A DNA stretch of 64,000 nt, from contig SJRY01000071.1 in the NCBI GenBank assembly GCA_011319805.1, positions 1 to 64,000 on the forward strand, in the 5' to 3' direction. This document shows, piece by piece, positions 1-13,200 of this stretch (position 1 is the first letter of the stretch; the number at the start of each line of letters is the position of its first letter). The notes under the pieces are model-generated. The model saw nothing but the letters and a program-made list of their open reading frames with translations, searched no databases and was not told where the DNA came from. The position numbers were made by a program, and so were the translations under genes. Origin of the DNA: Macrocybe gigantea. Taxonomy: Eukaryota > Basidiomycota > Agaricomycetes > Agaricales > Callistosporiaceae.

Positions 1-3000
1 CAGAGAAAAAATGAGACAATCTGTATCACGAGTCGGCAACGAAGACGCACCCCTGGCCCAGTGGCAGTCACTCGATAGGGATACAGGTAAAGCATGAGAC
101 CAACGTTGGTGAATATATTTTTGAACATGGCGATCACTTGCAAGGCCAGTACGTCTTGACGACAGTCGTCACCGACTTTGAAGATGGCCTGTAACCAAAT
201 GTCATATTCCGTTCGCCGCTCAGCGCCCTCTCCATCCAAGACAGATTCGGGATCGGTGTCGATGTCCACGCGCTGCTTCCTGACTTTGAAGGTGGCCATG
301 AATGGAGCCTGAAGACGATGATCAATACACGACGCGAGCGTCTCAAAGAGCATAGGTGCACCTTTGCATGACTTTGTAACGGCCTGCCAGACTTTTTGTC
401 AATGTCTACTACTTTCCCATCAGGATTGCTTGGAAGGTAGACACCGACGTCCACGGTAATTTTCGCCATCTCTTCGTCAATTTTGGCCTTGGAAAGACAT
501 AAAGTCTACAAGTGCATGTACATGAATCTTTCTCACCTTTTTCTCTGGTTTAGTCTTCCTGATGTAGGGCTTTAGCTTTCCTGATATAGAGGTGACTTCA
601 TTGAAGAATTTGAATTCCCTATCATAGAATTCGCGTGCATCACCAGAAAGTGAGTTGACAACATATTCAATCGTATCATCCAGAATGGGTTTCATGGGAT
701 CTTCCTACAAAGACGAAATATGATTCGAGAATTAAAACCATAAACTCTGCGTTCGACGCACGATTTCTGCCAAATCGTCCTTATAGCAGTTAGCCTTCAT
801 ATTCCAAATTATTTGGTGGCAAAACAGTTGGGAGATTTTGGCTGTCTCGAATATGAAGCGCGCAACATAACCTGTACCACGATAAGCACACGGTTATGAG
901 ATGAATAATAAATGACTATACCGAGACCGTCATAGCGAAGGGCCTGAACTACTTGCGGAACGAAAAAGAATGTTAGATCGACCGGATGCTGCTCCAGGAC
1001 TCGATGTGCATATTGCAAGATATGCGGCTCGTTATGGAAGCGCCGCTCAAAGAACGTGTTTGCGATTACGGGCGGCACTGGATCCCAAAGGAGAAGATGC
1101 TAGTAAGATAGCAGGGTCAATGCATGTCAGTATTCACCCAGAGACGAAAAAGGTCACCCTGAAATCTCGATGTACACTTGCATCGAATCTATCGCCAAGG
1201 AAGAAAGGCAATGCTTCCGGAATGCCCAGCACCTGCTGGGGACTCGCACGCGACAGTTTTGAAACCTCCGTACGAACAATGGCGAGCTTGAACCGTTCTG
1301 GAAAATGAATAGCAATCGCAGGATTGATCTGCCAAACTGTGCGAATGATGTTGGGCCACATCGTCTAACAAACCGTTAATGGGAGAAAAGCAGTTGGGCA
1401 TGCAGCACTCACCTCAAGAAGCGTCGAACTCAAGGTTCCAACATGATCAATACCTCGCTTAACGTCGTTAGTCGGATTGTTCCAGACGTTCATACGTATT
1501 ATTTCGTTCTCTGTGAGTAATCGCAATGGCAAACCAAGCTCGCGAACACGGTTCGCATAATCTGGTCAGACATGGCTCAGAACAAGCAGGACGGTAAGAC
1601 TCAGTGAGAACAACTGCTACGCGAAGGCAATTGCGTCGGTGAAAGACTTGATATTGGGAGCGAGCCACGTGCGCTGTCAGTCTGCAAGTAGGATAAAAAT
1701 TCGGCGAGCACTTTAACGTCCGCATCCACTTGCACCCTGCTTGAGCCGTATGACCATCTACATAATGCGATGTGACTTCAGATTGATTACTCCAGTATTT
1801 TGATTGTCTTACTGTGGACGGACTGCAAACCAGGTATACGCCAGTGCGTATAGATTCTCTCGGAGTAAATTCTCGCAATATGGATCAAGATAAGAACTCT
1901 TCAGGGTCTCGAAGCCGAACAGTAGAAACGAGAACCGTGCTTCGCGAGCTAGAGCGTGCGTGCTATAGATAACATTAGCTAAGTCTAGTGAACATATTAG
2001 ATATTATTAGTTTTACCTAAAAAGGGAACGCGCGGAGCGAAGCACTAGATGTTGGATCAAGAACATCAACGCAGGTCGACAATATCTTGCTGCTTGTAAG
2101 CGGCTGAGAAGCATTTGCAGTACGAGAGTAAGAGGGGTAAGCATTCGACGAGCATTCACCGTCCCTCGGTCGATAATGGCCTTGTCCGTTGGACTGTATT
2201 CAACAGGATGATAAAAAGGGTCATCGTAGCTAACACGAGATAGAAAACACCCAAATGTGTTGAGATAGGTCAGGACAAGTCAAGCAAATGAAATGCTCAC
2301 TTCATCGAGGACGAAAAGATCCCTTTTTCATCTCTAATAGTGTCGGACCAGGCAGATAAAATTTCAGACATCAAAGCCACTTCTGAATCAGGTTTTTCTG
2401 CAATGATCCATGTCCAAACTTCGATGCCGGCAGCAATGGCGGTCGGCGTTGCAACCTCAAATGGTAGAGCAACGATGTGATGCAACATCTCGTACTCGCA
2501 CTAATGACGTTCCTGTAAGCCCCCCGACCCTAAGTTCGACAAGGATAGCATACCTTCTCGAGAGATATCAACATTCCTGCACAACGGAATAGCAATCTTT
2601 TAAGGTCTTGCACGGTCAGGGTAGCCTGCTTGGTCTTAATTTCTTCCGAGATCTGAACCATCTTCGCCTTCATTTTCTCTATCTCAATCGACGGTTCTGT
2701 CTGAGGTGGCAGTTTGCCCAGCTTGTCCAAACCTGGGTCTTCTAGTTCAGGAAGACATCCATGTTATGATCAGATCAACTAACCTTCATGCCCCGCTAAG
2801 CGAATTCCAGCAGCTTCGCCTGCAAAATAACCCTTCATTGCAATTTGGCTGGCTAAGACTTTCGCTCGATCCGTTTCCCGGTGAGACAGTATGGCAAGCG
2901 ACGCTACAAGACAGATAATCAAATAACGTATGAAAGAAATGCTAGAATCTACTTACTCATTTGCCGTTGGACGGGACCGATGGCCTTTCCATAATGCTCA

Positions 3001-6000
3001 GCCAAAGAGGCACCAAGGTCCGTAGAATCAATCCCAGAAGAAGATTGACTAATCGCGAGATATTTCTGCATACTGTTCAGCAAGCGTCCTTGAAAGATCA
3101 ACGATTGTGATATACCTGCAGTGTTGATTGCAACTCCACCGGGGCACGACCAAGAGCCAGCTCGAACCAGGTGGTCGCATTGCGATGGAGTTGGCTGAGA
3201 ATATCGTTCCTAATCGTATAATTGTCGGTAAGCTGCAAAGTGATATTCGCACGCTCCGAGTAGAACTCGTAAATGGGGTTGAACTGAGGCAGTAGTGAGC
3301 ATAATCAGGTCAAGCATATAAGAACGCTCACTTCATCAATAAATTCATTCTCGCAAGAGCGTCGAAGAAGCGTAAGGACCTCGAGAATCGCAAAAACAAG
3401 CAGTGGATCACACATCAAGGACGGGAATGATGTGATTAGGCGATTAAGATATTTCATAGCCACTTCTCGAGCCTTTTCAACCCTATGAGTACTGTAGACC
3501 AAGAGATGGCGAAGCTCGGAGGATAAACATTCAGGTAAGTTCTGCTGAGCGGCGGCCGTGTTAAGGTCATTGATGCATCCCCGAATGACCTGACGACTCT
3601 CGTCAGTTCGCTGTGCGTTGGATGATATGCCTACGGACCTTTTCAGCCACGGATTCCATACAGCCTGAGAGAGCGGGATTCTTGTTTATGCTGTCATTTA
3701 CGAAATAGGATGCCAGAGAGGATGTCAAGCCTGCGGTGGATCGCATACTCTCCATATCGTGCATTGTGAGTAGAAAAACGACTTGTCCTGATGACAAGGA
3801 GCGAATATCCGCGGCGCGAAGGGAAATATGCTTCGTCAACGATTGTCGATGTTTCAGAATGACCTATGCGATTTCAGGGACAAGTAATGGTACAATGAGT
3901 TCGAAACATACCGTTTGCGCATACTCTTGGCGAATGACAGAGTTGTATTCAACATCACTGGCAACGGAATCGTGGGCCTCTTCCAAGACTAGAGAAGGAG
4001 TCTTGACAGCGATATGGGCTAAAGCAGGTTTAAGCCAATCCATCGCAGTTTCCTCCTTCTCGTCAATGAATGAGAAATGGAAGAGAGTGCATAAGAACCA
4101 CATATTCCTGAAAAGTGATACAGTGCCTGGGGATGATTCTAATCTTGGATTGAAGTCTTCGTGAGAGAGAAGTGCGTCGATGGGAGCAATAATGATGCCA
4201 GTTGTTCAATCATATCATCCGTCTATATGCCGATGAGTACCAGACCAGCAAGAAGGAGATGCAGGCATAATTATACCTTGATACTATGATCAGATATCTT
4301 GAGGTTCTGGATTGCGACGCCCTTGTCAGCAAAAAGCGTCAGGAGCTCAATGAGGTAAGTCTCATATAACTCTGGTCTACGATGAACCTCTTGCGCGAGT
4401 CTTGTTTGGGCTGCCAAGACCTTGTCTGTCCGTTAGTAGGTGACATCGGGAAGCTCAGACACACGTACCATGTTGTTTGAAAACCTCTGGTCACCCGGAT
4501 TGGCTGAACGATTGATAGTTGAAAACGCACGAATTATGTCGCGGAAAGCGTTTTCGGGCGCAGAGAGTGCCAAGTCAACGAGATTGTATGCGATTGCGGC
4601 TTCAACGGTGGGCTCCGCGAAGCGAAGTCTTTGTAAAAGCATTGATATTGTGAGTCGGGTTACCTTGGGAATATCAACAACGGGAAATGAAAAAAAAAAA
4701 AAAAAGTTGAAAGTCACTATCTCACCTCTTCCATCTGGAATTCAAGAGCGAGCCTTGTTACAACGGAGATTGTCGTAATTCCAAGAAGTCTTCTCTCGTC
4801 TTCGGAAAGGTCATGCAGTCCGCTCTCCAACAGCTGAGTAGTTGAGTGCGACATTATGCCATATAGACCAGTTACGTTAGAGCTTGAGCTATCATGCATC
4901 TCTTTGCTCGTTGCGGCAATATAGTTGAGAAGAGAGTACATATTCGACATGATAAGGTCATCACCAGGCGCAAACTAATGAATTGAATTAGCGACAATCC
5001 GACTAGGTAGCGTATAGAGGCGACCTTGATGCAGAGAGCTAGACATTTCGCCGCAGCAGACAACGGTGGAGCCCTACTCTCAGAGGCAAATTCAAATTCA
5101 AAAATTGGAGAAGTAGATGTCACAAATCGTCGCAGATGGTTTGCCATTGCACCGGCAATATCGGGGAAACTGAAGGACAGAATCAGTACTCGCATGCTAC
5201 GGTGGCTGATCAATGCATACTTCTGAACGAGAACCGTCGTCGCCTTCAAGGCGGATTCAAGAACCAAGTTGTCGGTCAAGGGAGATTGATCGCTCAAGAG
5301 TTGTAGCAGGCGTAGATGCAGCTTTTCGTCCAACTCGCCAAGGACGACAGAACAGACAGAGGCCAGTTTCTACCAATTCTGTGAGCGATGCGTCGTTCGT
5401 GGGGATGAAGGTTACTATTACCAGACTTTCAGACATTGTTTCCCATGCATAAGTATCAATAGACGGCTCCGAATCCATCTCTTCAATCTGGACAAGAAGA
5501 TCGGTAAAACACTGCATCGCATATTGTGTGGTTTTCTTCAACGCATTCTGGATCTTTTCATTCAAGAAATCAAACCTCGAAACGGGTTGACGCATCATAG
5601 ATAGCCATGCTTTATTGGCAGCGGCCGCTTCTGTGATACATCCTCCCGAGCTTGATTTTGGAGGAGGCGCAAGAACTTGTGCCAGGATTGTCCATTCCAT
5701 CTCCACGATGCAGCACACGATGAAATATCCGCTGAGAGGTCTACCCTGGTCGATATAACGAGTTACGAATGCTTTAGTGAACTGAAGCGTATCAGCATCG
5801 GTGCCCTCCCTTTGGAGAAGGTGGACACCTAGACGGTTAAGACGATCAATGTTATCAGCGGAACACAGGGTTGTCATGTGTTCAGTCAGCTGCTCCCAGT
5901 AGGACAGAGTCCAGGGATAAGGTGTGGAGCTGATAGCGCGATAGAGGCCATGCAATGCAGGCGCAAGTTGCGTAAGTATGTCAAAGGCTGGTAGAAAGGT

Positions 6001-6654
6001 CAAGTGTGAATGAATGGCCCAACAGCTATAGGAACAAATCTGCCTTACGGGAACTGAGCGACATTTGAGCAACTATTTCCAATAAAAAAACGCAGATGGA
6101 CGAGACCGCTTCAGACGCGCATTGTGGATAGTTGCTTGACAAATGTAGAAGGGCAGAGACCGTAGAGTACACGAGCTGATCGGGCAGAGCCCAGTCTGTG
6201 TTTGACGATATTGAGCATTCCGTTATTGGACACACCAGAACAAAGACGACCTTGCCACGAGAGACACCTATCAAAATCGGTAAATGGAATATCCGTCATA
6301 ATGTCCGTTAGGATAGACATGATGGTGCCTAAAGATGTGGCGACATATTCATCGGGCAGGTTTACGACAAGCTCTCCAAACGCAATATTGCAGTGCACCC
6401 GGGAAGCAGTCTTTCCAATGGCTTGTGAGCGTGGTGTCAAAATTGGAATGATAAATACTAACCAAGAATATCCTAGCACTACCATGACAGTACTCAGTGG
6501 TTGGTTTCTCATGGAAATCACCTCCTATGCCGTTCGGACGTGACTTTGTATGTAGTCGAGAAGAAATAACGGTGTCGGCATGACGAACATTGGCGGCCGC
6601 CGAAGAACTGGATGCGATGTCGGAAAGTATACGCTGATGAATGTTGAGTTCCAA
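1..6654 (-). CDS. STT4: Phosphatidylinositol 4-kinase alpha (STT4), 3' end cut by window edge
   Basis: Makes PI4P from phosphatidylinositol at the plasma membrane. The chosen start at 6654 gives an N-terminus beginning MELNIHQRILSDIAS, as in fungal STT4. Many short exons follow. Recognisable STT4 blocks, read on the minus strand, are CDPLLVFAILEVLTLLRR (about 3430-3330), a block with TDNYTIRNDILSQLHRN (about 3230-3170), ISMLLQRLRFAEPTVEAA (about 4640), the helical lipid-kinase-unique/PIK region with LEQHPVDLTFFFVPQVVQAL (about 1010-930), EREFKFFNEVTSISGKLKP-like sequence (about 620-560), and the start of the kinase domain with FKVGDDCRQDVLALQVIAMF (about 195-125). The catalytic loop and activation segment lie beyond position 1. 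A run of 16 A on the plus strand (4690-4705) is the pyrimidine tract of one intron. Exon borders between 1560 and 2300 are only approximate. The neighbour upstream is a possible small gene on the other strand. Confidence 0.93.
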
Positions 6655-7471
6655 GCTGCGTGATACAAGTTGGTTTTACGAGCAGGAAACGGGAGGAACA
6701 CCATACCAATCCATGACTGCACTTTAAGGTCAATGTCGATGCTGCTGCGTTAACTTAGCCAAATACGTGAGGTCACGCAAAGTAATGGAATTATCACGTG
6801 CCACACGACCAAAAGCGCGACGCGTCCCTTGCAAGCTCTACTCAACTTTCCATGCCAAAAGCAAACAGTAAGAGATCTTTTTTTCTGCACTAGAGCTCCA
6901 CAGCCCAGTTGAACATCGGCCTTCACAAGCCTCAAAAAAGAACAGGCGGACCCTCCGTGAACACAACGCTACCAATTCTAAGAAAGAGCTTCAGCTAAGG
7001 TAAAATCATCCAAACTGGTCGGTATGCCGCTCATGCACGCACAGAGAACCTTTTAAGAGTATTTTAGATGAACATAACAGAGGTTAGCGTGCATATATGC
7101 ATCTTATGCCGGCATCTAGATGACACACAAGCAGGGCAGCGGAGCAAGAGGCAAACCAACCGTCCGTCCGACTTCAACAATAAAAAGGAAGCGATATATG
7201 CCATCGCTCGTGATAAGGCAAAGAGTACCATGAGACTCGGTGTGACATCGCTGTACGTTGATGAGCGTGGAACTAATCGGGGCTTGATTTGACCCCTACA
7301 AAAGGGAAGATGCTCAGTATAAAATTCGCAATTTGAAAGCCCAGGAAATAGCGTATGAGGGGAATTTAAACTCCTTGGAACAGTTGATCCAGGTGCAAGC
7401 AGTATGTCATTACGAGAAAACATCTCAACTCGCCGATAGTGACGTTTGAACAGGGAGCGGCACATTCGTTG
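6655..7471. other. Intergenic region upstream of STT4
   Basis: It holds the presumed STT4 promoter, transcribed leftward. The short open frames here have no recognisable domain, no splice-compatible continuation and no conserved-looking composition. A TATA-like TATAAAAT lies at 7318-7325 on the plus strand, 147 nt before the ATG at 7472. No tRNA or repeat was seen. Confidence 0.5.
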
Positions 7472-7704
7472 ATGTCGACATATACCTCTTTCCTAGAGGA
7501 CGTTGCTCCCCGCCGCTCTGCTCAGATCGACGCCGCAAGCGCTATGAGTGAGCGAACCACGACGTGTTGTGTCATCTACAACTGACGAGAAATACAGTAC
7601 AAACCAATCTAGGGCGCCGTCGTACCGCGTTGAACAAGTTTTCAATGAATGCGCGAGCGAGGGTGGAAGAGGTCAGGGAGTATGAAAAGGTGCGCTTTGA
7701 GTAA
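7472..7704 (+). CDS. Possible small two-exon protein, 60 aa, function unknown
   Basis: Exons 7472-7547 and 7598-7704 are joined by a 50-nt intron with GTGAGC donor and ACAG acceptor. Together they give 60 codons starting MSTYTSFLEDVAPRR and ending REYEKVRFE, then a stop. The second exon is rich in Arg, Ala and Glu (NARARVEEVREYEK) and could form a basic amphipathic helix. A TATA-like element lies 147 nt upstream of the ATG. I do not recognise the family. It could be a small organellar or membrane-associated protein, a fragment of a longer gene (another donor exists at the AAG/GTGCGC junction near 7689), or chance. Confidence is low because only splicing coherence and composition support it. 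Confidence 0.35.
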
Positions 7705-7903
7705 TAAAAAGGCTCTAGAAGGCTCGAAACGTTCGATAGACCGCGACGGATGCATCAAACCTCATTAAGCATTACAAGGCCCTCCTTTACAGTTGAACAA
7801 AGTCTGAATTAGATCATGAAGGATCTATTCCTCGATTGTGCAAATCGTGCTACAGATAAATGATCATGTTACCTACTAGGTCGTTGATAAGCGCGTAAGC
7901 TCG

Positions 7904-9314
7904 TTAAGAAACAAATGAGCTTACAAGTTCCGACTCTGACCTAGTTATTGGATTGCTGCGTTTGAGGTCCGTGGGTCGTAGATGAAGGTATTCGGCCATA
8001 AATACACGCAACATTAAATTCCAACGCCGCATTGTGGGTAGATCCAGTGCCGAAGCATCATCCTAAGTAACGTAGTCAGTTGAGTGAATGGGAGAGGAAA
8101 CGACATATCTTACCTTGAGCGAATGCCAGACATGAGGGAACGGATCTGGAATGAGATGCAATACACTGACACCTCTCTGGATAAATGGGACATGGTCGTC
8201 GCCGATATAGCCCATGTTGATCTTCATATCCGACCGGGGCATAAAGAAGCTCCGCCACTTTCCTGGCGCCATTCCTTGTTCTTTCCCGTAGGCAAACGCA
8301 CCTCCATTGCCCAATCGTTTCTCTGCGGATACGAGGACATCGAAAAGCCACGCAGTATCCAGGAAATACGAACGAATCTGCGGGTCCGGAGCACCAAGAA
8401 GGTCGAGCAAAATCAAATGTTCTACTCCTGAGAGTTCCGTGGCTTGGATATCCATTAGTCTACGTTTGCTATGCGGTCCAATGTATGTCGTGGCCCATTT
8501 TTCGGCCAGGTGTCTACGTCCATAGGGGTTAATCGCATTTCAAGTCTTGAGGATGGACAGAACAAACACCTGGCGCCGTACACAGAATCTGTATCCGTCC
8601 AGGATACGAAAGCCTCCTCGCCGTCAAAAAACACGAGCTGAAGTGTAGTATCAGCCACATCGTCATCTTCATCTTCGACATCACCCTCATCAAATCGTTC
8701 TTTCCGTTTATCCAACAGGGTATTCAAACTTTCAGCGAGGTCCAACAACATTGCACATGGAGCTGCGGAGTCGGTTGCACCTACGAACTTGACATTGCAA
8801 ATGTCAATAATGCAAGGGGCTTGCATGTTGATGGTTCTACCTGGTTTTCAGGGTACGACGGGTAGTACTTGCTGTCGAAATGGGCAGCCATTATCACACG
8901 TCGGGAGGCGGTTGGGTCCTTTGTCGCTATCACGTTCGTAAACCGTTTGCGTCCAAGGGGCGTATTTGCGGTAAACTCGTCTTCCTCTACATGCCACTTC
9001 AGCGCCTTCAATTTCGAAGCAATGTAATTCCGGACAAGCGTGTTATTTTCCGTTTCCGCTGAAACAAACACGATATGATGAAAGAAACACATTCGACCGC
9101 ATCACTCACCAGCCCTGGGAATCAAGATTTTGGAGAGGTGGGAGGATGGGTTGGAAGTGTCAACACTTTTCAACGGATCATGGATAGAAATAAGAGTTGA
9201 GATGTCATCGTCGGACAGCTCAGGCAACGAGCGTTCACCAAGAGTAGAGGTTTGGTAGGAGAGGTACGCCTGGGCAAGGAGGGAGACGAAAAGGAGCGTA
9301 ATACGGGACCTCAT
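7904..9314 (-). CDS. Glutaminyl-peptide cyclotransferase-like M28 zinc enzyme
   Basis: Predicted to cyclise N-terminal glutamine to pyroglutamate in the secretory pathway. It starts [18 protein letters not shown], a signal peptide or membrane anchor. The single-zinc site of glutaminyl cyclases is visible in order: AAHFDSKYY, then GATDSAAP (Asp ligand), FFDGEEAF (catalytic/ligand Glu pair), [10 protein letters not shown], and [12 protein letters not shown] (His ligand). The C-terminal exon ends [10 protein letters not shown] at the stop at 7904-7906. Introns join LIPRA to ETENNT, YPENQ to FVGATD, YGAR to HLAEKW, and HSLK to DDASAL, all in frame. An acidic stretch between LAESLNTLL and TLQLVFFDG ([10 protein letters not shown]) looks like an inserted loop. 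An aminopeptidase of the same M28 fold is the main alternative, but the motif spacing fits QC better. Confidence 0.88.
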
Positions 9315-9432
9315 GGACGAGGATCTTACGTGGCGCCGTCAAGAAATGAGCCAAGAACGGTCGAGAATGTGTGTGGACAAGATTGTCCGAGTGTCACTGG
9401 ACAGCATCACTCCTCTACGACTTTCTCACACA
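9315..9432. promoter_or_regulatory. Divergent promoter between QC-like gene and TRS23
   Basis: Only 118 nt separate the two start codons, so both promoters must be packed here or overlap the 5' coding ends. No obvious TATA box is visible. Confidence 0.45.
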
Positions 9433-10000
9433 ATGGCCATCTATGGGTTATGGGTAACTGCATCGCTTCGGTCGACAGAAGGCGCGACTGATATCCGAGC
9501 AGGTCATTAACAAGGCAGGCGGTCTCGTCTACCAACGCAATTTCGCTGGTCCTTGTTCCTTGGTTCTTCGATCGCAAACTCGACGCTCACATGAGTGATA
9601 CCAGATGGCCTCGTTCAACTCACGTCGAATGAATATCTCGTTCTCGCTGGAACTCTACACGGTATCCATGCCATCACGAGCCGTCTGTCGCCGACAGGCC
9701 CCAGCTCTGGCGCTCAGGTGATCGAAGCAGAGTCGTTCAAGATGACCATTCTCCTCACTGCTACAGGTCAGCTCCTCAACAATTCATATCGCCTCATAAC
9801 TTTTGACATGTGTAGGTACAAAATTCGTGCTTCTCACGTCTTTGGCAGAAACTTCGGCGGATTCGACACTACAGCGGGTGTACGAAGCTTATGCCGATGC
9901 AGTGATGAAGAATCCTTTCCATACCCCAGAGATGCCCATCCGTAGCGAGGGCTTCGACCTACGCATGTCCTCTATCATTGGAAGCGGCCATACCTCATGA
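9433..10000 (+). CDS. TRS23: TRAPP complex subunit TRS23 (TRAPPC4 family)
   Basis: Core subunit of the TRAPP complexes that activate Ypt/Rab GTPases in ER-Golgi traffic. Exons 9433-9453, 9503-9548, 9605-9766 and 9816-10000 add to 414 nt, giving a 137-aa protein with every junction in frame. The start [21 protein letters not shown] is the typical N-terminal longin-like strand pattern of the family. The conserved middle ([19 protein letters not shown]) and the C-terminal signature around [19 protein letters not shown] are clear. The metazoan-type PDZ-like insertion is absent, as expected in a fungus. It sits 118 nt from the divergent QC-like gene. Confidence 0.92.
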
Positions 10001-10240
10001 TGCAAGGACTGGAATTCGCTTTGCCCTTGGTCTGATGCTTTGAACCCTGTTGACCGCGCTCTTTGCTGCGCTCTTGATCCTGGTCTCCTGTTTCTGATCC
10101 ATGTATACCACCGAAAGTATAATAGCCTGTGCAGTATTCACGTCAGGTGACCTTAGACGCGATTCGCGAAGAAGAAATACGCATCTTTTTTCCTTCTTTC
10201 GCCCCCTGCCAACCCTCCATCATCACATCTCGTGGTCCTC

Positions 10241-13200
10241 ATGCTTGCCCAAGCAACAAAAACGCCTGTTCAACCCATCAATGCTTCCCAAAGTCTTGCT
10301 GCTGTTCAGACCATGCTCAGAGCAGGTCTGAGCTGCATTACATTTCTCAGGCAAGGCCAGTCAGAGCCATCATCAACCCGTAGCTAACTGAGGGCCAATT
10401 TTCAGAAACTTGCTCCCAGATGAGAATTTTACTGAGAGTACGAACTCCTTTGCCTCATAGTGAGGCGGGAAACCCTAAGCCTTTTAGGTCATTTCACAAC
10501 CGCCGACGATTCGCCCTTGTCCTCCCGAGACTCTGATACGAGCAGCTGTTCCTCTAGATTAGGAAGAAATATCAATAGCTTCAAGATTATGGTATGAGCT
10601 TACACACCGCTCGGTGCGCATACATGCACCTAATTACACTCTTCGAGACGATGACGCGAGGCTACTCGGTCGAGGCCGATAAAATACTGGACTATTTGGT
10701 TTGGTTCTTTTGACCTGAGCAAGCGAGGTTTTCTGATACTCAGAACTGAGTACAGGAACATGGAATATTTCATGCCCTGGAGAAACAATACTTAAGGAGT
10801 TTCATCTTCGCCATCTACCTTGTAGGACTTTTTCTTTCTTTTGCACTCCGGAAGCTCAAACTGGGCCCCGAAACAGGATAGCAATAATCCGAATAAGTAT
10901 GTGTGTTGCGCATACACGGATATTCCAGTCTGACGGTTCAAGCATCGTCGAGGCATACACTTTCAATTTCCATGTAAGTCATTGAAATCTGATGAACAAG
11001 ACATGTACCCATCCCTATGCAGTATCACACTATATGTGGAACCGACGTAGCAGTTCCTATCATGACTTTTGGGGACAATTTGGAGAAATCTTCGCTCAAG
11101 AAGAAGGGCTTGCCGAACGACGCTGTAGCGGAAGCAGCTAAGAGAGGCCGCTGTCCTTCCCTCAAAGAGGTTAAAAGAAGCGTGAAGGTTGTAGCTCCCG
11201 CTCATATGATGTCGCCGTCCTGACAAAATCCAGACGCTCTTGAAAACACTGATCCATGCAACAACACAAATGGATTTGTTGCCAAGTGCGAAACGTTTTG
11301 TTTATTTATAAATAACTGCTTTACTCACTGCACTGCAGAAAAACGTTTCGCTACCTTCAAGTTGTTTTATACTGACCAGACGCCAGCGGACTACGAGCCA
11401 CCTTGTTTTCAAGCCGGGGACGCCGAGAAAGACAAGTGGTACTTGATGACACACGAAATCGAGGAAGTCCCCGACAAATGGAACATTGGGAAAATGCATA
11501 CCGGCTACCATTCGTAAGTGCGGTTGAGTAGATGTCATGTAGACTGATACAAACGCACCCTCAAGCGTCAATCTCAGCATTGCGTCGATCGCAACCTACC
11601 TTCCCTCGTCTGCCGAGTGTAGCGATGCCATCTTTACAGGAACGACCTCCCAGATTCCTGGAAAGACAACATTGACACCCATTCAGGAAGCCCAGATACG
11701 GGCCCAGGACATGGAAAGGCAGAACCAAGATGCGGAAACCAGGAACGTCGTTTGGTCTGCGGAAGATGATGTTGAACTGACCGACCTCGACGCTGAAGGG
11801 GACGACGACCCTGACTACATTAGACTTCCCGATGGCACCTACAAGCCAATCGACACATCCCTGAGCGAACCTATGTTCCCAGTAGGGGTACGAAATGAAA
11901 CCGGAGAGATCGTACCACTCAATCGCCCTGGCGATGAAACTATATTTGGTGGAGCTTCAGAGACTATACCCACCCGACTTGAAGAATTGGCAAGCAATTT
12001 GCTTTCGTTATTGATATTTCCTGACAGCAGCACAACCAGAACGCTCGGGATGCACTCGAGCCTAACATCGAGCATACCCAGGATTTGGATTCTAATGGGT
12101 CGCAGAATACCCGCACCGCGACAGCCGATTTCCCATCCGACAGTATCTCTTCCCTACCCTTAGCGTCGATGTCACAACCAGCGACAGATGAGGAAAATCA
12201 AGGGCACGAAATCGACACGCTCATGCTATCAAAGATGAGCATAGACGATACACCTCTACACAGCGGAATGGGTACGCCGCCTACCCTCCAATCAAAGTCA
12301 TATTGACTTGTTGAGTGTAAAGGCAATGCAATTCCCGATATTTCGTCGGGTACTCTTGCCTCCGTCGACCCTATATCGTCTTGCAGCACTTTGGATAAAG
12401 TGGATGCCATCGAGTCAGCGAATCTCTCATTGCAGCACTCCAATAATGCATCCGCGATGGATAATGGTCTCAAGTGCGACTGTGGCATTCAGGTATGATC
12501 GTATAGGCTCTGTAACTACCTGACAGACCACCAAGCAAGCTTCTTGCAGATCGAAGACGCGTGCTGTTTTTGCGAAGGAAACTGTGGGCATTGGTATCAC
12601 ATCTGGTACGTTCCTGTATTCCAAGTGGAATATTGCGTTTAACTTGCATCATAGGTGTATGGGGTATGGATATACGCGACCTTGGGTCAGATGCTTTCTG
12701 AAGCGATTTAGCTATCACGCCGTCAAAGATAATAGAATTCCGGCCAGATTTATCTGCTTTGATTGTCGCCTTCGCGTAGATCCAGCTTGGGAATTAATCA
12801 AACTCGACTTGTACCCATTGTTGCGATCACGATACGTGGAGTTGGCCTTGTTTAGGTAGGAACCTGTCGTTCTAGACCAACCTAGCTGACCGAAGTATTC
12901 TAGGAGAGCTATCAAAGTCGCCGAGACCAGAAAAGTAGAGTCCTTGTCTGATTTTGCCAAAGGATTCGGTGTGTAGATCAAATACTCCACGACATTTATC
13001 ACTGAGCTTTCGCACTCACAGGTGGCGATAAATCCGTTGCCCATCAAATGCACAAGAGACTTGAAACGGAGGGTATGCCCAGGATGATGACAAACCATTT
13101 TGCTTTCCTTAACGTCCTTTGGCCAAATTCTCAGGTTTCCTGATAGATTTGAATGTTAATCAAGGTTTGCCTATGACGCGTTCTCGGAATCAACGCAAGC

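Noticed and set aside
4690..4705. A16 tract as a repeat or insertion
   Set aside because: It is a polypyrimidine tract in a minus-strand STT4 intron.
7064..7465. 133-codon minus-strand open frame
   Set aside because: No domain, odd composition, and it overlaps the presumed promoter of the small plus-strand gene.
10963..11226. Minus-strand open frame inside HOP1
   Set aside because: It is antisense to HORMA-domain exons that read correctly on the plus strand.
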